Notes under the pieces: model-generated
What the model was told of the DNA's origin: nothing
What the model saw: only the letters and a program-made list of their open reading frames with translations
Database searches by the model: none
Assembly: GCA_934215455.1 (NCBI GenBank)
Contig: CAKPZX010000001.1
Location: 1-64,000, forward strand
Length of the DNA: 64,000 bases
Direction: 5' to 3'
From: an uncultured Streptococcus sp.
Lineage (GTDB): Bacteria > Bacillota > Bacilli > Lactobacillales > Streptococcaceae
Program-made: the position numbers and the translations under genes
Shown here: positions 55,243 through 63,731 of the stretch, piece after piece
Numbering within the stretch: the first letter of the stretch is position 1
Layout: each line of letters starts with the position of its first letter

Positions 55243-56247
55243 ATGAATACAGACGATACAGTAACGATTTATGATGTCGCCCGTGAAGCAGGGGTTTCAA
55301 TGGCAACCGTTAGTCGTGTAGTGAATGGAAATAAGAACGTTAAAGAGAATACACGAAAAAAAGTTTTGGAAGTGATCGAACGCTTGGATTACCGTCCAAA
55401 TGCTGTTGCGCGTGGTCTTGCTAGCAAGAAAACCACAACAGTCGGTGTTGTGATTCCAAACATTACGAACAGCTATTTCTCTACATTGGCTAAGGGGATC
55501 GATGACATTGCTGAAATGTACAAGTACAATATTGTTCTTGCAAATAGCGATGAAGACGATGACAAAGAAGTTTCAGTGGTAAACAACCTCTTTTCAAAAC
55601 AAGTGGATGGGATCATTTTCATGGGCTATCACTTGACTGAAAAGATTCGCTCAGAATTTTCACGCTCTCGGACCCCAGTCGTCCTTGCTGGGACAGTGGA
55701 TGTTGAACACCAATTGCCAAGTGTCAATATCGACTACAAGCAAGCGACTGTGGATGCTGTTGCACAATTGGCAAAACACAACAAGAAAATTGCTTTTGTA
55801 AGTGGCCCATTGGTGGATGATATCAATGGAAAAATCCGTTTGGCGGGCTATAAAGAAGCTTTGAAAGCGAAAAAATTGAGCTACAGCGAAGGACTTGTAT
55901 TTGAATCCAAGTACCGTTATGATGAAGGTTACAACTTGGCAGAACGCATCATTGCGTCTAAAGCAACAGCTGCTTTTGTGACAGGGGATGAATTGGCTGC
56001 AGGTCTCTTGAACGGCTTGTCTGATCACGGTATCAAAGTACCAGAAGACTTTGAAATCATTACTAGTGATGATTCACAAGTAACTCGTTACACGCGTCCA
56101 AATCTATCAACGATTGGCCAACCCTTGTATGACCTTGGTGCGATCAGTATGCGCATGTTGACCAAGATCATGCACAAGGAAGAGTTGGAAGAACGCGAAG
56201 TACTGTTGTCTCATACGATCAACCAACGTGGAACGACTAAAAAATAA
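55243..56247 (+). CDS. ccpA: Catabolite control protein A
   Basis: LacI-family master regulator of carbon catabolite repression; binds cre sites with HPr-Ser46-P. 334 residues. The helix-turn-helix is TVTIYDVAREAGVSMATVSRVVNGNKNVKENTRKKVLEVIERLDYRPNAVARGLASKKTTTVGVVIPNI, followed by a periplasmic-binding fold core ending MLTKIMHKEELEEREVLL. ATG 55243 has AAAGGAAA upstream; 12 in-frame codons before it are not used. Probable targets in this window include pepD and its own promoter. Confidence 0.95.
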   Translation: MNTDDTVTIYDVAREAGVSMATVSRVVNGNKNVKENTRKKVLEVIERLDYRPNAVARGLASKKTTTVGVVIPNITNSYFSTLAKGIDDIAEMYKYNIVLANSDEDDDKEVSVVNNLFSKQVDGIIFMGYHLTEKIRSEFSRSRTPVVLAGTVDVEHQLPSVNIDYKQATVDAVAQLAKHNKKIAFVSGPLVDDINGKIRLAGYKEALKAKKLSYSEGLVFESKYRYDEGYNLAERIIASKATAAFVTGDELAAGLLNGLSDHGIKVPEDFEIITSDDSQVTRYTRPNLSTIGQPLYDLGAISMRMLTKIMHKEELEEREVLLSHTINQRGTTKK

Positions 56248-56297
56248 GGATTAGTAGACTAGAGTCTCGACTTGGGAAGACGTGTCTACTAGTCTGA

Positions 56298-56332
56298 GAG
56301 GCTAGAACAGAACTGTTCTAGCCTCTTTTTTA
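56298..56332 (+). terminator. Terminator of ccpA
   Basis: GAGGCTAGAACAG/CTGTTCTAGCCTC, a perfect 13-bp stem with AA loop and TTTTTT. Confidence 0.92.
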
Positions 56333-56375
56333 TACTGCAAACAGGTAGAGACTTGCTGGGCACTCTTTATTTCGG

Positions 56376-56381
56376 TATAAT
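56376..56381 (+). promoter_or_regulatory. -10 of the glycosyltransferase pair, 7 nt before the ATG
   Basis: TATAAT ends 7 nt before ATG 56389, the same spacing as at ftsK. The GAAGG between them is only 1 nt from the ATG, too near to serve as a ribosome site, so a leaderless message is likely. Confidence 0.6.
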
Positions 56382-56388
56382 AGAAGGT

Positions 56389-57387
56389 ATGAAAGTTTTA
56401 CTGTATTTAGAAGGAAAATCCGTATTACAAAAATCAGGAATTGGTCGAGCCTTGCAGCATCAAATGCATGCGCTTGATTTGGCTGGGATTCCGTATACGA
56501 CAGATATTTTAGGAGATTATGATGTGGTGCATATCAATACCTATGGCCCACGGAGTTTCCTTTTGCTCCATGCAGCAAAGCGTCGTGGAAAGAAAGTCAT
56601 CATGCATGGCCATTCAACCCGTGAGGATTTTGAAAATTCCTTTATCGGGTCTAACTTTTTTGCGCCCTTGTTTGGGAAGTATTTGGCTCACATGTACCAA
56701 AAGGCAGACTATGTGATCACGCCATCTGAGTATTCTAAACACCTGATTCAGTCTTATGGGGTGACCACACCGATTATCGCGGTCTCCAATGGAATTGATT
56801 TGGAAAAATACAAGAAGGATCCGAAAAAAGAAGAAGTCTTTCGCAAGCATTTTAAGATCCAAGAAGGCCAAAAGGTTGTCATCTGTGCAGGGCTTTATTT
56901 TAAACGCAAAGGGATTGAAGATTTCGTAGAAGTGGCCCGTCGCATGCCGGATGTGCGCTTTATTTGGCTAGGTTCTATCAACAAATGGATCATTCCGCGT
57001 AAGATTCGTCGTATCGTGGAAAAGGATCATCCAAGTAATGTGGAATTCCCTGGCTACTTCAAGGGAGCAGTCTTCCAAGGGGCTATGACGGGTTCAGATG
57101 CTTTCTTCTTCCCATCTTATGAAGAAACAGAAGGAATCGTTGTTTTGGAAGCCTTGGCCAGTCATCAGCACACGGTCTTGCGGGATATTCCAGTATACAA
57201 TGGCTGGATTGACGAGACGTCTTCTGAATTGTGCCATAATGTAGACGAATTTGTGGATTCCTTGAACAAGGTCTTGAACGGTCAAGTAGACAAGCGGGAG
57301 GCAGGCTACAAGGTCGCTGAAAGTCGTTCGATCGACTTAGTGGCTTATCAATTGGTCGAAGCCTATCAAACAGTTTTGGAGATGTAA
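56389..57387 (+). CDS. Glycosyltransferase family 4, CpoA-like glycolipid synthase
   Basis: 332 residues, GT-B fold. Distinctive parts are MHGHSTREDFENSFIGSNFFAPLFGKYL, VSNGIDLEKYKKDP, ICAGLYFKRKGIEDFVEVARRMPD and the donor-site EETEGIVVLEALAS. It and the next gene match the pneumococcal pair making glucosyl- and galactosylglucosyl-diacylglycerol; CpoA adds the second sugar. Those glycolipids anchor lipoteichoic acid. ATG 56389 is the first ATG; a TTG frame upstream overlaps the -10 box. Its stop is 1 nt before the next start. Confidence 0.85.
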   Translation: MKVLLYLEGKSVLQKSGIGRALQHQMHALDLAGIPYTTDILGDYDVVHINTYGPRSFLLLHAAKRRGKKVIMHGHSTREDFENSFIGSNFFAPLFGKYLAHMYQKADYVITPSEYSKHLIQSYGVTTPIIAVSNGIDLEKYKKDPKKEEVFRKHFKIQEGQKVVICAGLYFKRKGIEDFVEVARRMPDVRFIWLGSINKWIIPRKIRRIVEKDHPSNVEFPGYFKGAVFQGAMTGSDAFFFPSYEETEGIVVLEALASHQHTVLRDIPVYNGWIDETSSELCHNVDEFVDSLNKVLNGQVDKREAGYKVAESRSIDLVAYQLVEAYQTVLEM

Positions 57388-57388
57388 G

Positions 57389-58711
57389 ATGCGTGTAGGG
57401 TTATTTACAGATACCTATTTCCCGCAAGTTTCGGGAGTGGCGACCAGTATTCGGACGCTCAAAACAGAATTAGAAAAATTGGGTCACACGGTCTTTATCT
57501 TTACGACAACGGATAAAGATGTGAACCGCTATGAAGATTGGCAGATCATTCGGATTCCAAGTGTGCCTTTCTTCGCCTTTAAGGACCGCCGCGTTGCTTA
57601 CCGTGGATTCTCAAAGGCGCTTGCCATTGCCAAGCAATACCAGCTGGATATTATCCATACCCAGACTGAGTTTTCACTGGGCCTTTTGGGAGTGTGGATT
57701 GGACGCGAGTTGCGGATTCCAGTCATTCATACCTACCATACCCAGTATGAGGACTATGTCCGCTATATTGCAAGAGGCATGGTTATTCGCCCAAGTATGG
57801 TCAAATACATTGTGAGAAGTTATATGAATGATCTGGACGGAGTGATCTGTCCTAGTGAGATCGTCTATGACTTGCTCCAAAAGTACAAGGTCAAGGCAGA
57901 AAAACGTATTATTCCGACAGGGATTGATTTGGCCAAGTTTGACCGGCCAGAAATAACTCCGACAGAGACAGCAGCTCTTCGTGAAAAATATGAAGTAGCA
58001 GAAGATGAAACGCTTTTATTGAGCCTTTCGCGGGTTTCTTATGAAAAGAATATTCAGGCTGTTATTGCGGCCCTTCCAGACGTCTTAAAGGTCAATCAAA
58101 AAGTTAAGTTGATTGTCGCTGGAGATGGTCCTTATTTGGATGATTTAAAAAAACAGGCAGCGAAACTGGGGATTTCAGATGCGGTTGTCTTTACAGGGAT
58201 GATCCCACCCAATGAAACAGCTCTCTACTATAAGGCAGCTGACTTCTTTATTTCAGCTTCAACGAGTGAGACGCAAGGTTTGACCTATTTAGAGAGTATT
58301 GCTAGTGGTACCCCGATTATTGCTCATGGCAATCCTTATCTCGAACATGTGATTGATGACCCTATGTTTGGAAAGCTCTTTTATGAGGAGAGCGATCTGG
58401 CCCAAGCAATTCTTGAAGCGATTGACGAGATGCCTGCAATTGATGAAACCAAGTGGGCAGAAAAGATCGATGATATTTCTGCATCAACCTTTGGCCGTCG
58501 GGTCTACGAATTTTACCTGGATAAAATCATCTCTAAAGACTTCTCAAATGATTTGAATCCTGAACAAAGTCGGGTCAAGCGGATGTCTAAGACCATTGTG
58601 AAAATCCCGACCAAGGTGATTGCTCTTCCGGTCAATGGATCTGTGAAAATGATGAAGGCTTCGGTCAAACAAGTGAAGAAAATCCGGAAAATCACACATT
58701 TCTTTGATTGA
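57389..58711 (+). CDS. Monoglucosyldiacylglycerol synthase-type glycosyltransferase (IagA-like)
   Basis: 440 residues, GT4. MRVGLFTDTYFPQVSGVATSIRTLKTELEKLGHTVFIFTT is the acceptor half, then YHTQYEDYVRYIARG, IPTGIDLAKFDRPE, LLSLSRVSYEKNIQAVI and STSETQGLTYLESIASGTPIIAHGN. A basic, amphipathic C-terminus (KTIVKIPTKVIALPVNGSVKMMKASVKQVKKIRKITHFF) would bind the membrane. By family it adds glucose to diacylglycerol, supplying substrate to the CpoA-like partner. In group B streptococcus the orthologue IagA affects invasion. Confidence 0.87.
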   Translation: MRVGLFTDTYFPQVSGVATSIRTLKTELEKLGHTVFIFTTTDKDVNRYEDWQIIRIPSVPFFAFKDRRVAYRGFSKALAIAKQYQLDIIHTQTEFSLGLLGVWIGRELRIPVIHTYHTQYEDYVRYIARGMVIRPSMVKYIVRSYMNDLDGVICPSEIVYDLLQKYKVKAEKRIIPTGIDLAKFDRPEITPTETAALREKYEVAEDETLLLSLSRVSYEKNIQAVIAALPDVLKVNQKVKLIVAGDGPYLDDLKKQAAKLGISDAVVFTGMIPPNETALYYKAADFFISASTSETQGLTYLESIASGTPIIAHGNPYLEHVIDDPMFGKLFYEESDLAQAILEAIDEMPAIDETKWAEKIDDISASTFGRRVYEFYLDKIISKDFSNDLNPEQSRVKRMSKTIVKIPTKVIALPVNGSVKMMKASVKQVKKIRKITHFFD

Positions 58712-58726
58712 AAATGAAACTTTTTC

Positions 58727-58754
58727 TTGCAAAATTTTTCAATCGTGCTATAAT
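58727..58754 (+). promoter_or_regulatory. thrS promoter
   Basis: TTGCAA (58727-58732), 16 bp, TGC-extended TATAAT (58749-58754). Confidence 0.78.
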
Positions 58755-58761
58755 AACTGAC

Positions 58762-58968
58762 AGAGACATATCAAATCTAGGAAATCTGATAGAGAGCGCG
58801 TGGGGCTGGAAATCGCGTAGAGGATAGGTTTGGGACTACTCGTGATTCTTTTATGCAAACATAAAACGGTGGCTACGTTAGAGCCAATCAGAGGTGTCCC
58901 TCTTTTTTGAGGAACATAAATGAAGGTGGAACCACGTTGCGACGTCCTTTCGAGGAGGTCGCTTTTTT
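58762..58968 (+). ncRNA. T-box riboswitch (threonine)
   Basis: Long leader with the conserved T-box AGGTGGAACCACGTTGCG (58924-58941). The terminator GCGACGTCC/GGAGGTCGC with TTTTTT spans 58939-58968. Stem I lies around 58790-58890; an ACT triplet in GGGACTACTCG (near 58835-58840) is the candidate threonine specifier. Uncharged tRNA-Thr, such as the GGU species encoded at 31405, would stabilise the antiterminator and turn thrS on. Confidence 0.9.
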
Positions 58969-59007
58969 GATTTCTTAATGAAGACATCAAAAGGAGTGAC
59001 GATTCCA

Positions 59008-59043
59008 ATGTTCAAAGACACCTCCCACCCATTTAGCTACTAA
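59008..59043 (+). CDS. Possible 11-codon leader frame before thrS
   Basis: AAAGGAG followed 11 nt later by ATG, encoding MFKDTSHPFSY and a stop 21 nt before thrS. It includes one threonine codon only, so attenuation by it is unlikely. It may be a chance frame. Confidence 0.25.
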   Translation: MFKDTSHPFSY

Positions 59044-59064
59044 AAACTTTATAAGGAGAAAATC

Positions 59065-61008
59065 ATGATTAAGATTACTTTCCCAGATGGCGCTGTTCGT
59101 GAATTCGAATCTGGCGTTACAACTTTTGAAATTGCCCAATCTATCAGCAATTCCCTAGCTAAGAAAGCTCTTGCTGGTAAATTTAACGGCAAATTGATTG
59201 ACACAACTCGTGCGATCACTGAAGATGGAAGCATCGAAATCGTGACACCTGATCACGAAGATGCCCTTCCAATCTTGCGTCACTCAGCGGCTCACTTGTT
59301 TGCCCAAGCAGCTCGTCGCCTTTTCCCAGATATTCATTTGGGTGTTGGTCCAGCGATCGAAGATGGTTTCTACTACGATACTGACAATGAAGCTGGTCAA
59401 ATTTCTAACGAAGATCTTCCTCGTATCGAAGAAGAAATGAAGAAAATCGTGAAAGAAAACTTCCCATCTATTCGTGAAGAAGTGACCAAGGATGAAGCGC
59501 GTGAAATCTTCAAAAATGATCCATACAAATTAGAATTGATCGAAGAACACTCAGAAGACGAAGGTGGTTTGACCATCTACCGTCAAGGTGAATACGTTGA
59601 CCTTTGCCGTGGCCCACACGTCCCATCAACTGGTCGCATCCAAATCTTCCACCTTCTGAACGTTGCTGGTGCTTACTGGCGTGGTAATAGCGACAATGCC
59701 ATGATGCAACGGATCTACGGTACCGCTTGGTTTGATAAGAAAGACTTGAAGAACTACCTTCAAATGCGTGAAGAAGCCAAAGAACGTGACCATCGTAAAC
59801 TTGGGAAAGAATTGGATCTCTTCATGATTTCTCAAGAAGTTGGTCAAGGTCTTCCATTCTGGTTGCCAAATGGTGCGACCATTCGTCGTGAGTTGGAACG
59901 CTATATCGTTGATAAAGAAGTCGCAGCAGGCTACCAACACGTCTACACTCCACCAATTGCTTCTGTAGAACTGTATAAGACTTCAGGTCACTGGGATCAC
60001 TACCGTGAAGACATGTTCCCACCAATGGATATGGGGGATGGAGAAGAGTTTGTTCTTCGTCCAATGAACTGCCCTCACCACATTGAAGTCTACAAACATC
60101 ATGTGCACTCTTACCGTGAATTGCCAATCCGTATCGCTGAAATTGGGATGATGCACCGTTATGAAAAATCTGGTGCCTTGACAGGACTTCAACGTGTGCG
60201 TGAAATGTCTCTGAATGATGGTCATACCTTTGTGGCTCCAGAACAAATCGAGGAAGAATTCAAGAAGATCCTTCAATTGATCATCGATGTGTATGAAGAC
60301 TTTAACTTGACGGATTACCGTTTCCGCTTGTCTTATCGCGATCCTAAAGACAAACACAAATACTTTGACAACGATGAGATGTGGGAAAATGCTCAACGCA
60401 TGTTGAAAGCCGCTGTCGATGATATGGGTGTTGAGTACTATGAAGCAGAAGGGGAAGCTGCCTTCTACGGACCAAAATTGGATATCCAAGTGAAAACAGC
60501 TCTTGGTAAAGAAGAAACTCTTTCAACGATCCAATTGGACTTCTTGCTTCCAGAACGCTTTGATCTTCATTACATTGGAGCAGACGGAGAAGAACACCGT
60601 CCAGTCATGATCCACCGTGGGGTTATCTCAACGATGGAACGCTTTACTGCGATCTTGATTGAAAACTACAAGGGAGCTTTCCCAACCTGGCTTGCTCCTC
60701 ACCAAGTAACCCTTATCCCAGTATCGAACGAAAAACACGTGGACTATGCTTGGGAAGTGGCTAAGAAACTTCGTGACCGTGGTGTTCGTGCTGATGTGGA
60801 TGAACGCAATGAAAAAATGCAGTTCAAGATCCGTGCTTCTCAAACTCAAAAGATTCCTTATCAATTGATCGTTGGGGACAAGGAAATGGAAGACAAGGCT
60901 GTAAACGTGCGTCGTTATGGCCAAAAAGAAACAGAAACCATGTCAGTGGATGCATTTGTAGAATTAATTCTTACAGATATTTCAAATAAATCCCGTGTTG
61001 AGAAATAA
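59065..61008 (+). CDS. thrS: Threonyl-tRNA synthetase
   Basis: 647 residues. TGS domain ([27 protein letters not shown]), editing domain with [16 protein letters not shown], class II core with motif 2 [19 protein letters not shown] and [15 protein letters not shown], zinc ligands in [12 protein letters not shown], and an anticodon domain ending [20 protein letters not shown] before the ATG. Controlled by the T-box. A second, diverged copy of its last codons lies 1.6 kb downstream. Confidence 0.97.
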   Translation: MIKITFPDGAVREFESGVTTFEIAQSISNSLAKKALAGKFNGKLIDTTRAITEDGSIEIVTPDHEDALPILRHSAAHLFAQAARRLFPDIHLGVGPAIEDGFYYDTDNEAGQISNEDLPRIEEEMKKIVKENFPSIREEVTKDEAREIFKNDPYKLELIEEHSEDEGGLTIYRQGEYVDLCRGPHVPSTGRIQIFHLLNVAGAYWRGNSDNAMMQRIYGTAWFDKKDLKNYLQMREEAKERDHRKLGKELDLFMISQEVGQGLPFWLPNGATIRRELERYIVDKEVAAGYQHVYTPPIASVELYKTSGHWDHYREDMFPPMDMGDGEEFVLRPMNCPHHIEVYKHHVHSYRELPIRIAEIGMMHRYEKSGALTGLQRVREMSLNDGHTFVAPEQIEEEFKKILQLIIDVYEDFNLTDYRFRLSYRDPKDKHKYFDNDEMWENAQRMLKAAVDDMGVEYYEAEGEAAFYGPKLDIQVKTALGKEETLSTIQLDFLLPERFDLHYIGADGEEHRPVMIHRGVISTMERFTAILIENYKGAFPTWLAPHQVTLIPVSNEKHVDYAWEVAKKLRDRGVRADVDERNEKMQFKIRASQTQKIPYQLIVGDKEMEDKAVNVRRYGQKETETMSVDAFVELILTDISNKSRVEK

Positions 61009-61041
61009 ACCATTTAACCTAGAACAAAATCTCAGCCACCT

Positions 61042-61076
61042 AAAAAGCAACAACTGTTTCAGTTGTTGCTTTTTAT
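61042..61076 (+). terminator. Terminator of thrS
   Basis: AAGCAACAACTG/CAGTTGTTGCTT, perfect 12-bp stem. The gap 61077-61218 to the DUF389 gene shows nothing else I can name. Confidence 0.9.
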
Positions 61077-61218
61077 ATTTTGTTTAACCTGAGCTAGTAG
61101 TGATTGGTCAAACCACCACAAATAGTATCCTCATCAACAATCCTTTCTATCCATTAACTTTTGGATATAGGATATCCTCCCAAGATTTGCTTCCATGAGT
61201 TAGATGAGTCGACTATCC

Positions 61219-62268
61219 TCAGTCCTTGTCTGCTTCATTTTCTTTTACGAGGTCATCTTGTGAATCTTTTTCAGAGAGTTTTTGATCGATATACTTGTCA
61301 ATGTTTTCGTAAAATTCCTTGGTCGTCTCACTATCTAATTTTGTCGAATTATGGACTTGGTTGACTTTCAATTGAACAGATTGAATACCGTAAGAGGCTT
61401 GTTTTTGGCGAATGGTTTCTAATTCTTCTTCTGAAATCGGATCTCCAACAACCGTCAAGACCAATTCATTATTCCTTGACTTGTAGACTTGATTAATGAC
61501 CGTATGATTGGCGAACTCCTTTCCTACAAACTGTTTGATCCCTTCTTTTCGTGCTTGATCCATCGTCAGAGTGACTGCTGAATAGCTGGCTGGAAGAACC
61601 AATAATACAATCAAGGAGATCAACCCAATTCTCATTTTAATGTTTAGCTCTTTAAATGAACTTAAGGGAGATTGTCTCATCATAATTCTTGTTCCAACAA
61701 TATTGATTAGCATGATAAAGACACAGTTGATCAAGAAAAGATAGAGAGCCCCAAATAAAAATCGTACATTCCCATTAGCTAAACCATAGCCTGCAGTGCA
61801 GATAGGTGGCATCAGAGCTGTTGCAATGGCTACTCCTGGCACGATATTGTTTGCTTCTTTTTTTCTTGAACCAATGACACCTGCTATCCCACCCGCAATA
61901 GCAATGAGAACATCCCAAATGGTTGGAGAGGTTCGTGCAATCAATTCGCTACTTGCATAAGATAAGGGAGAAATCCAGAAATATAGAGTCGAGACAAGCA
62001 AACTGACCAATACTTGAGTAAATAAAACCCCTAGAGATTGCTTGATTAAACGCGTATCAAAAATAGCTAAACCAAACCCCAGTCCAATAATCGGTGTCAT
62101 AAGAGGGGAAATCAGCATGGCTCCAATAATGACAGCTGTTGAATTCATATTTAGACCTATAGAGGCAATAAAAATCGAACACATCAAAATCACTGTATCT
62201 CTTAATCGAACATGAAGGTCATCATATAGTTTCTCGCGGAATTCACGTGTTGAATAGTTTCCGGACAT
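61219..62268 (-). CDS. DUF389 family membrane protein (TIGR00341-like)
   Basis: 349 residues. A membrane half to about residue 240 carries the family stretch NSTAVIIGAMLISPLMTPIIGLGFGLA and GVAIATALMPPICTAGYGLA. A soluble C-terminal half (VLTVVGDPISEEELETIRQKQ) ends in a highly acidic/basic tail. Function unknown. It lies between the intact thrS and a stray thrS 3' end, which suggests it was brought in by recombination. Confidence 0.85.
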   Translation of the reverse strand: MSGNYSTREFREKLYDDLHVRLRDTVILMCSIFIASIGLNMNSTAVIIGAMLISPLMTPIIGLGFGLAIFDTRLIKQSLGVLFTQVLVSLLVSTLYFWISPLSYASSELIARTSPTIWDVLIAIAGGIAGVIGSRKKEANNIVPGVAIATALMPPICTAGYGLANGNVRFLFGALYLFLINCVFIMLINIVGTRIMMRQSPLSSFKELNIKMRIGLISLIVLLVLPASYSAVTLTMDQARKEGIKQFVGKEFANHTVINQVYKSRNNELVLTVVGDPISEEELETIRQKQASYGIQSVQLKVNQVHNSTKLDSETTKEFYENIDKYIDQKLSEKDSQDDLVKENEADKD

Positions 62269-62504
62269 TGGTTACTCCTTTAATTTCATATAATCTTGTT
62301 TCTGCATGGATGATGGTAGAGAGACTTCTGTCTAAACTGACATATTTATAATTCTCACTTATAATTCTTTTGAACATTATCTTTTAAATATCCATCAGTC
62401 CATCCTGCATATTATATCAAAAATTTTACAGTCTTTCTCTGAAGAAATCAATTAATTTAAAAGATAGTGAAGGCAGAAATTTTTGTATCCTTATCCGAAG
62501 AAGA

Positions 62505-62541
62505 AAAACGATATCTCCTCTGAAAGTAGATACCGTTTTAA
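62505..62541. terminator. Hairpin upstream of the DUF389 gene
   Basis: AAAACGATATCT/AGATACCGTTTT, one mismatch, with A-rich left and T-containing right flank. No gene obviously uses it. It marks the right edge of the segment between the two thrS ends. Confidence 0.5.
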
Positions 62542-62550
62542 TGTTTAAAC

Positions 62551-62612
62551 ATGATGAGTATGTAGCAGCAATCCTAGCTGATATCGCCAACAAATCACGT
62601 GTTGAGAAATAA
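62551..62612 (+). pseudogene. Stray 3' end of a second thrS allele
   Basis: Reads EYVAAILADIANKSRVEK and stop, aligned with [17 protein letters not shown] at the end of the intact ThrS. Bases differ at many third positions, so it is not a recent exact duplication. No start or upstream coding remains. Confidence 0.75.
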
Positions 62613-62647
62613 TGAAAAAATAAAAAGATTGAGGATAAAACTATCTA

Positions 62648-62785
62648 AAAACTTTCCTTAGGTGACTACGGGCGTCAGCGAACTTCGAAGAAGTTCCATG
62701 ACTTAGTTTTGAGCCTGAGGTCTCAAAACTCCCGAGTGCTAGAAACAAGTGTGTTTCTAGCACTTTTCTCACAGCGGAAAGTTTT
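62648..62785 (+). repeat. Cloverleaf repeat, copy 5
   Basis: 138 bp. Closing stem AAAACTTTCC/GGAAAGTTTT, with GAACTTC/GAAGTTC, AGTTTTGAG/CTCAAAACT and GTGCTAGAAAC/GTTTCTAGCAC; GTGAC replaces GTGAG. AAGATTGAGGAT on its left and the AAGATTGAGAT terminator at 62885 on its right repeat the flanking pattern. It now lies in a divergent gap, but behind a former thrS 3' end. Confidence 0.9.
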
Positions 62786-62884
62786 CTATAGATGATTAAT
62801 TAACTCTAGCAAGTAGGAATATATAACACTTTTTAAAATCGATCTAATTGATTTTATCTTATAAAAATTATTTCTTTATTTTCT

Positions 62885-62916
62885 AAGATTGAGATTTCAT
62901 GATCTCAGTCTTTTTG
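62885..62916 (+). terminator. Terminator right of repeat copy 5 (probably the old thrS terminator)
   Basis: AAGATTGAGAT/ATCTCAGTCTT with TTTCATG loop and TTTTTG. Nothing transcribed stands directly before it today except the stray thrS end. The rest of the 62269-63029 gap holds the repeat and the vicR promoter. Confidence 0.75.
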
Positions 62917-62969
62917 CTTTATCTTATTGGAAAGTCCAGCAATTGAGACTCCACATTTCTTCATAAGTT

Positions 62970-62978
62970 TGATATAAT
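62970..62978 (+). promoter_or_regulatory. vicR promoter (extended -10)
   Basis: TGATATAAT, 51 bp before the vicR ATG; no good -35 at the usual distance. Confidence 0.6.
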
Positions 62979-63029
62979 AAGAAGATAGAGATTGATAAGG
63001 AAAAGTAGCATTAGAAACAGGTATGTAAG

Positions 63030-63731
63030 ATGAAAAAAATATTAGTAGTTGATGATGAAAAACCAATTTCAGACATTATCAAATTTAACATGGCAAAAGA
63101 AGGCTATGAAGTCTTGACGGCCTTTGACGGGCGGGAGGCATTAGAAGTCTTTGCGGCTGAGAATCCGGATATTATTATTCTAGATTTGATGTTGCCAGAG
63201 ATTGATGGCTTGGAAGTAGCGCGTACGATTCGTAAGACCAGCAATGTTCCGATCATTGTCCTATCCGCTAAGGATACGGAATTTGATAAGGTCATCGGGC
63301 TTGAAATCGGTGCGGATGACTATGTGACCAAACCTTTCTCTAATCGGGAATTACAAGCGCGTGTGAAAGCCTTGTTGCGTCGTTCAGAGTTTGCGGCTGA
63401 TCCTCAGCTTGAAAATGAGGCCGATACAGAAATTGTCATTGGTGATCTTCACATTCTTCCAGATGCTTTCTTGGTTCAAAAAGGCAACAAAGAATTGGAC
63501 TTGACCCATCGTGAGTTTGAATTGCTCTATCACCTTGCGACCCATGTCGGTCAAGTCATGACCCGTGAGCACCTTCTTGAGACGGTGTGGGGCTATGATT
63601 ACTTTGGTGATGTTCGGACGGTGGACGTGACGGTTCGTCGGTTGCGTGAAAAAATCGAGGACACACCGGGGCGTCCAGAATATATCTTGACCCGCCGTGG
63701 TGTCGGATATTATATGAGAAACAATGATTGA
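63030..63731 (+). CDS. vicR: Essential response regulator VicR (WalR)
   Basis: OmpR-family regulator of cell-wall metabolism, 233 residues. The receiver has DDE at 8-10, phospho-Asp52 in [13 protein letters not shown]79-type switch VLSAKD and Lys in DYVTKPFS. A winged-helix domain follows ([74 protein letters not shown]). Identical recognition helix to WalR. It overlaps vicK by 8 bases. Confidence 0.96.
   Translation: MKKILVVDDEKPISDIIKFNMAKEGYEVLTAFDGREALEVFAAENPDIIILDLMLPEIDGLEVARTIRKTSNVPIIVLSAKDTEFDKVIGLEIGADDYVTKPFSNRELQARVKALLRRSEFAADPQLENEADTEIVIGDLHILPDAFLVQKGNKELDLTHREFELLYHLATHVGQVMTREHLLETVWGYDYFGDVRTVDVTVRRLREKIEDTPGRPEYILTRRGVGYYMRNND

Noticed and set aside
59008-59043. Threonine attenuator peptide before thrS
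   Set aside because: Only one Thr codon in 11 and the T-box already explains control; kept only as a low-confidence frame.
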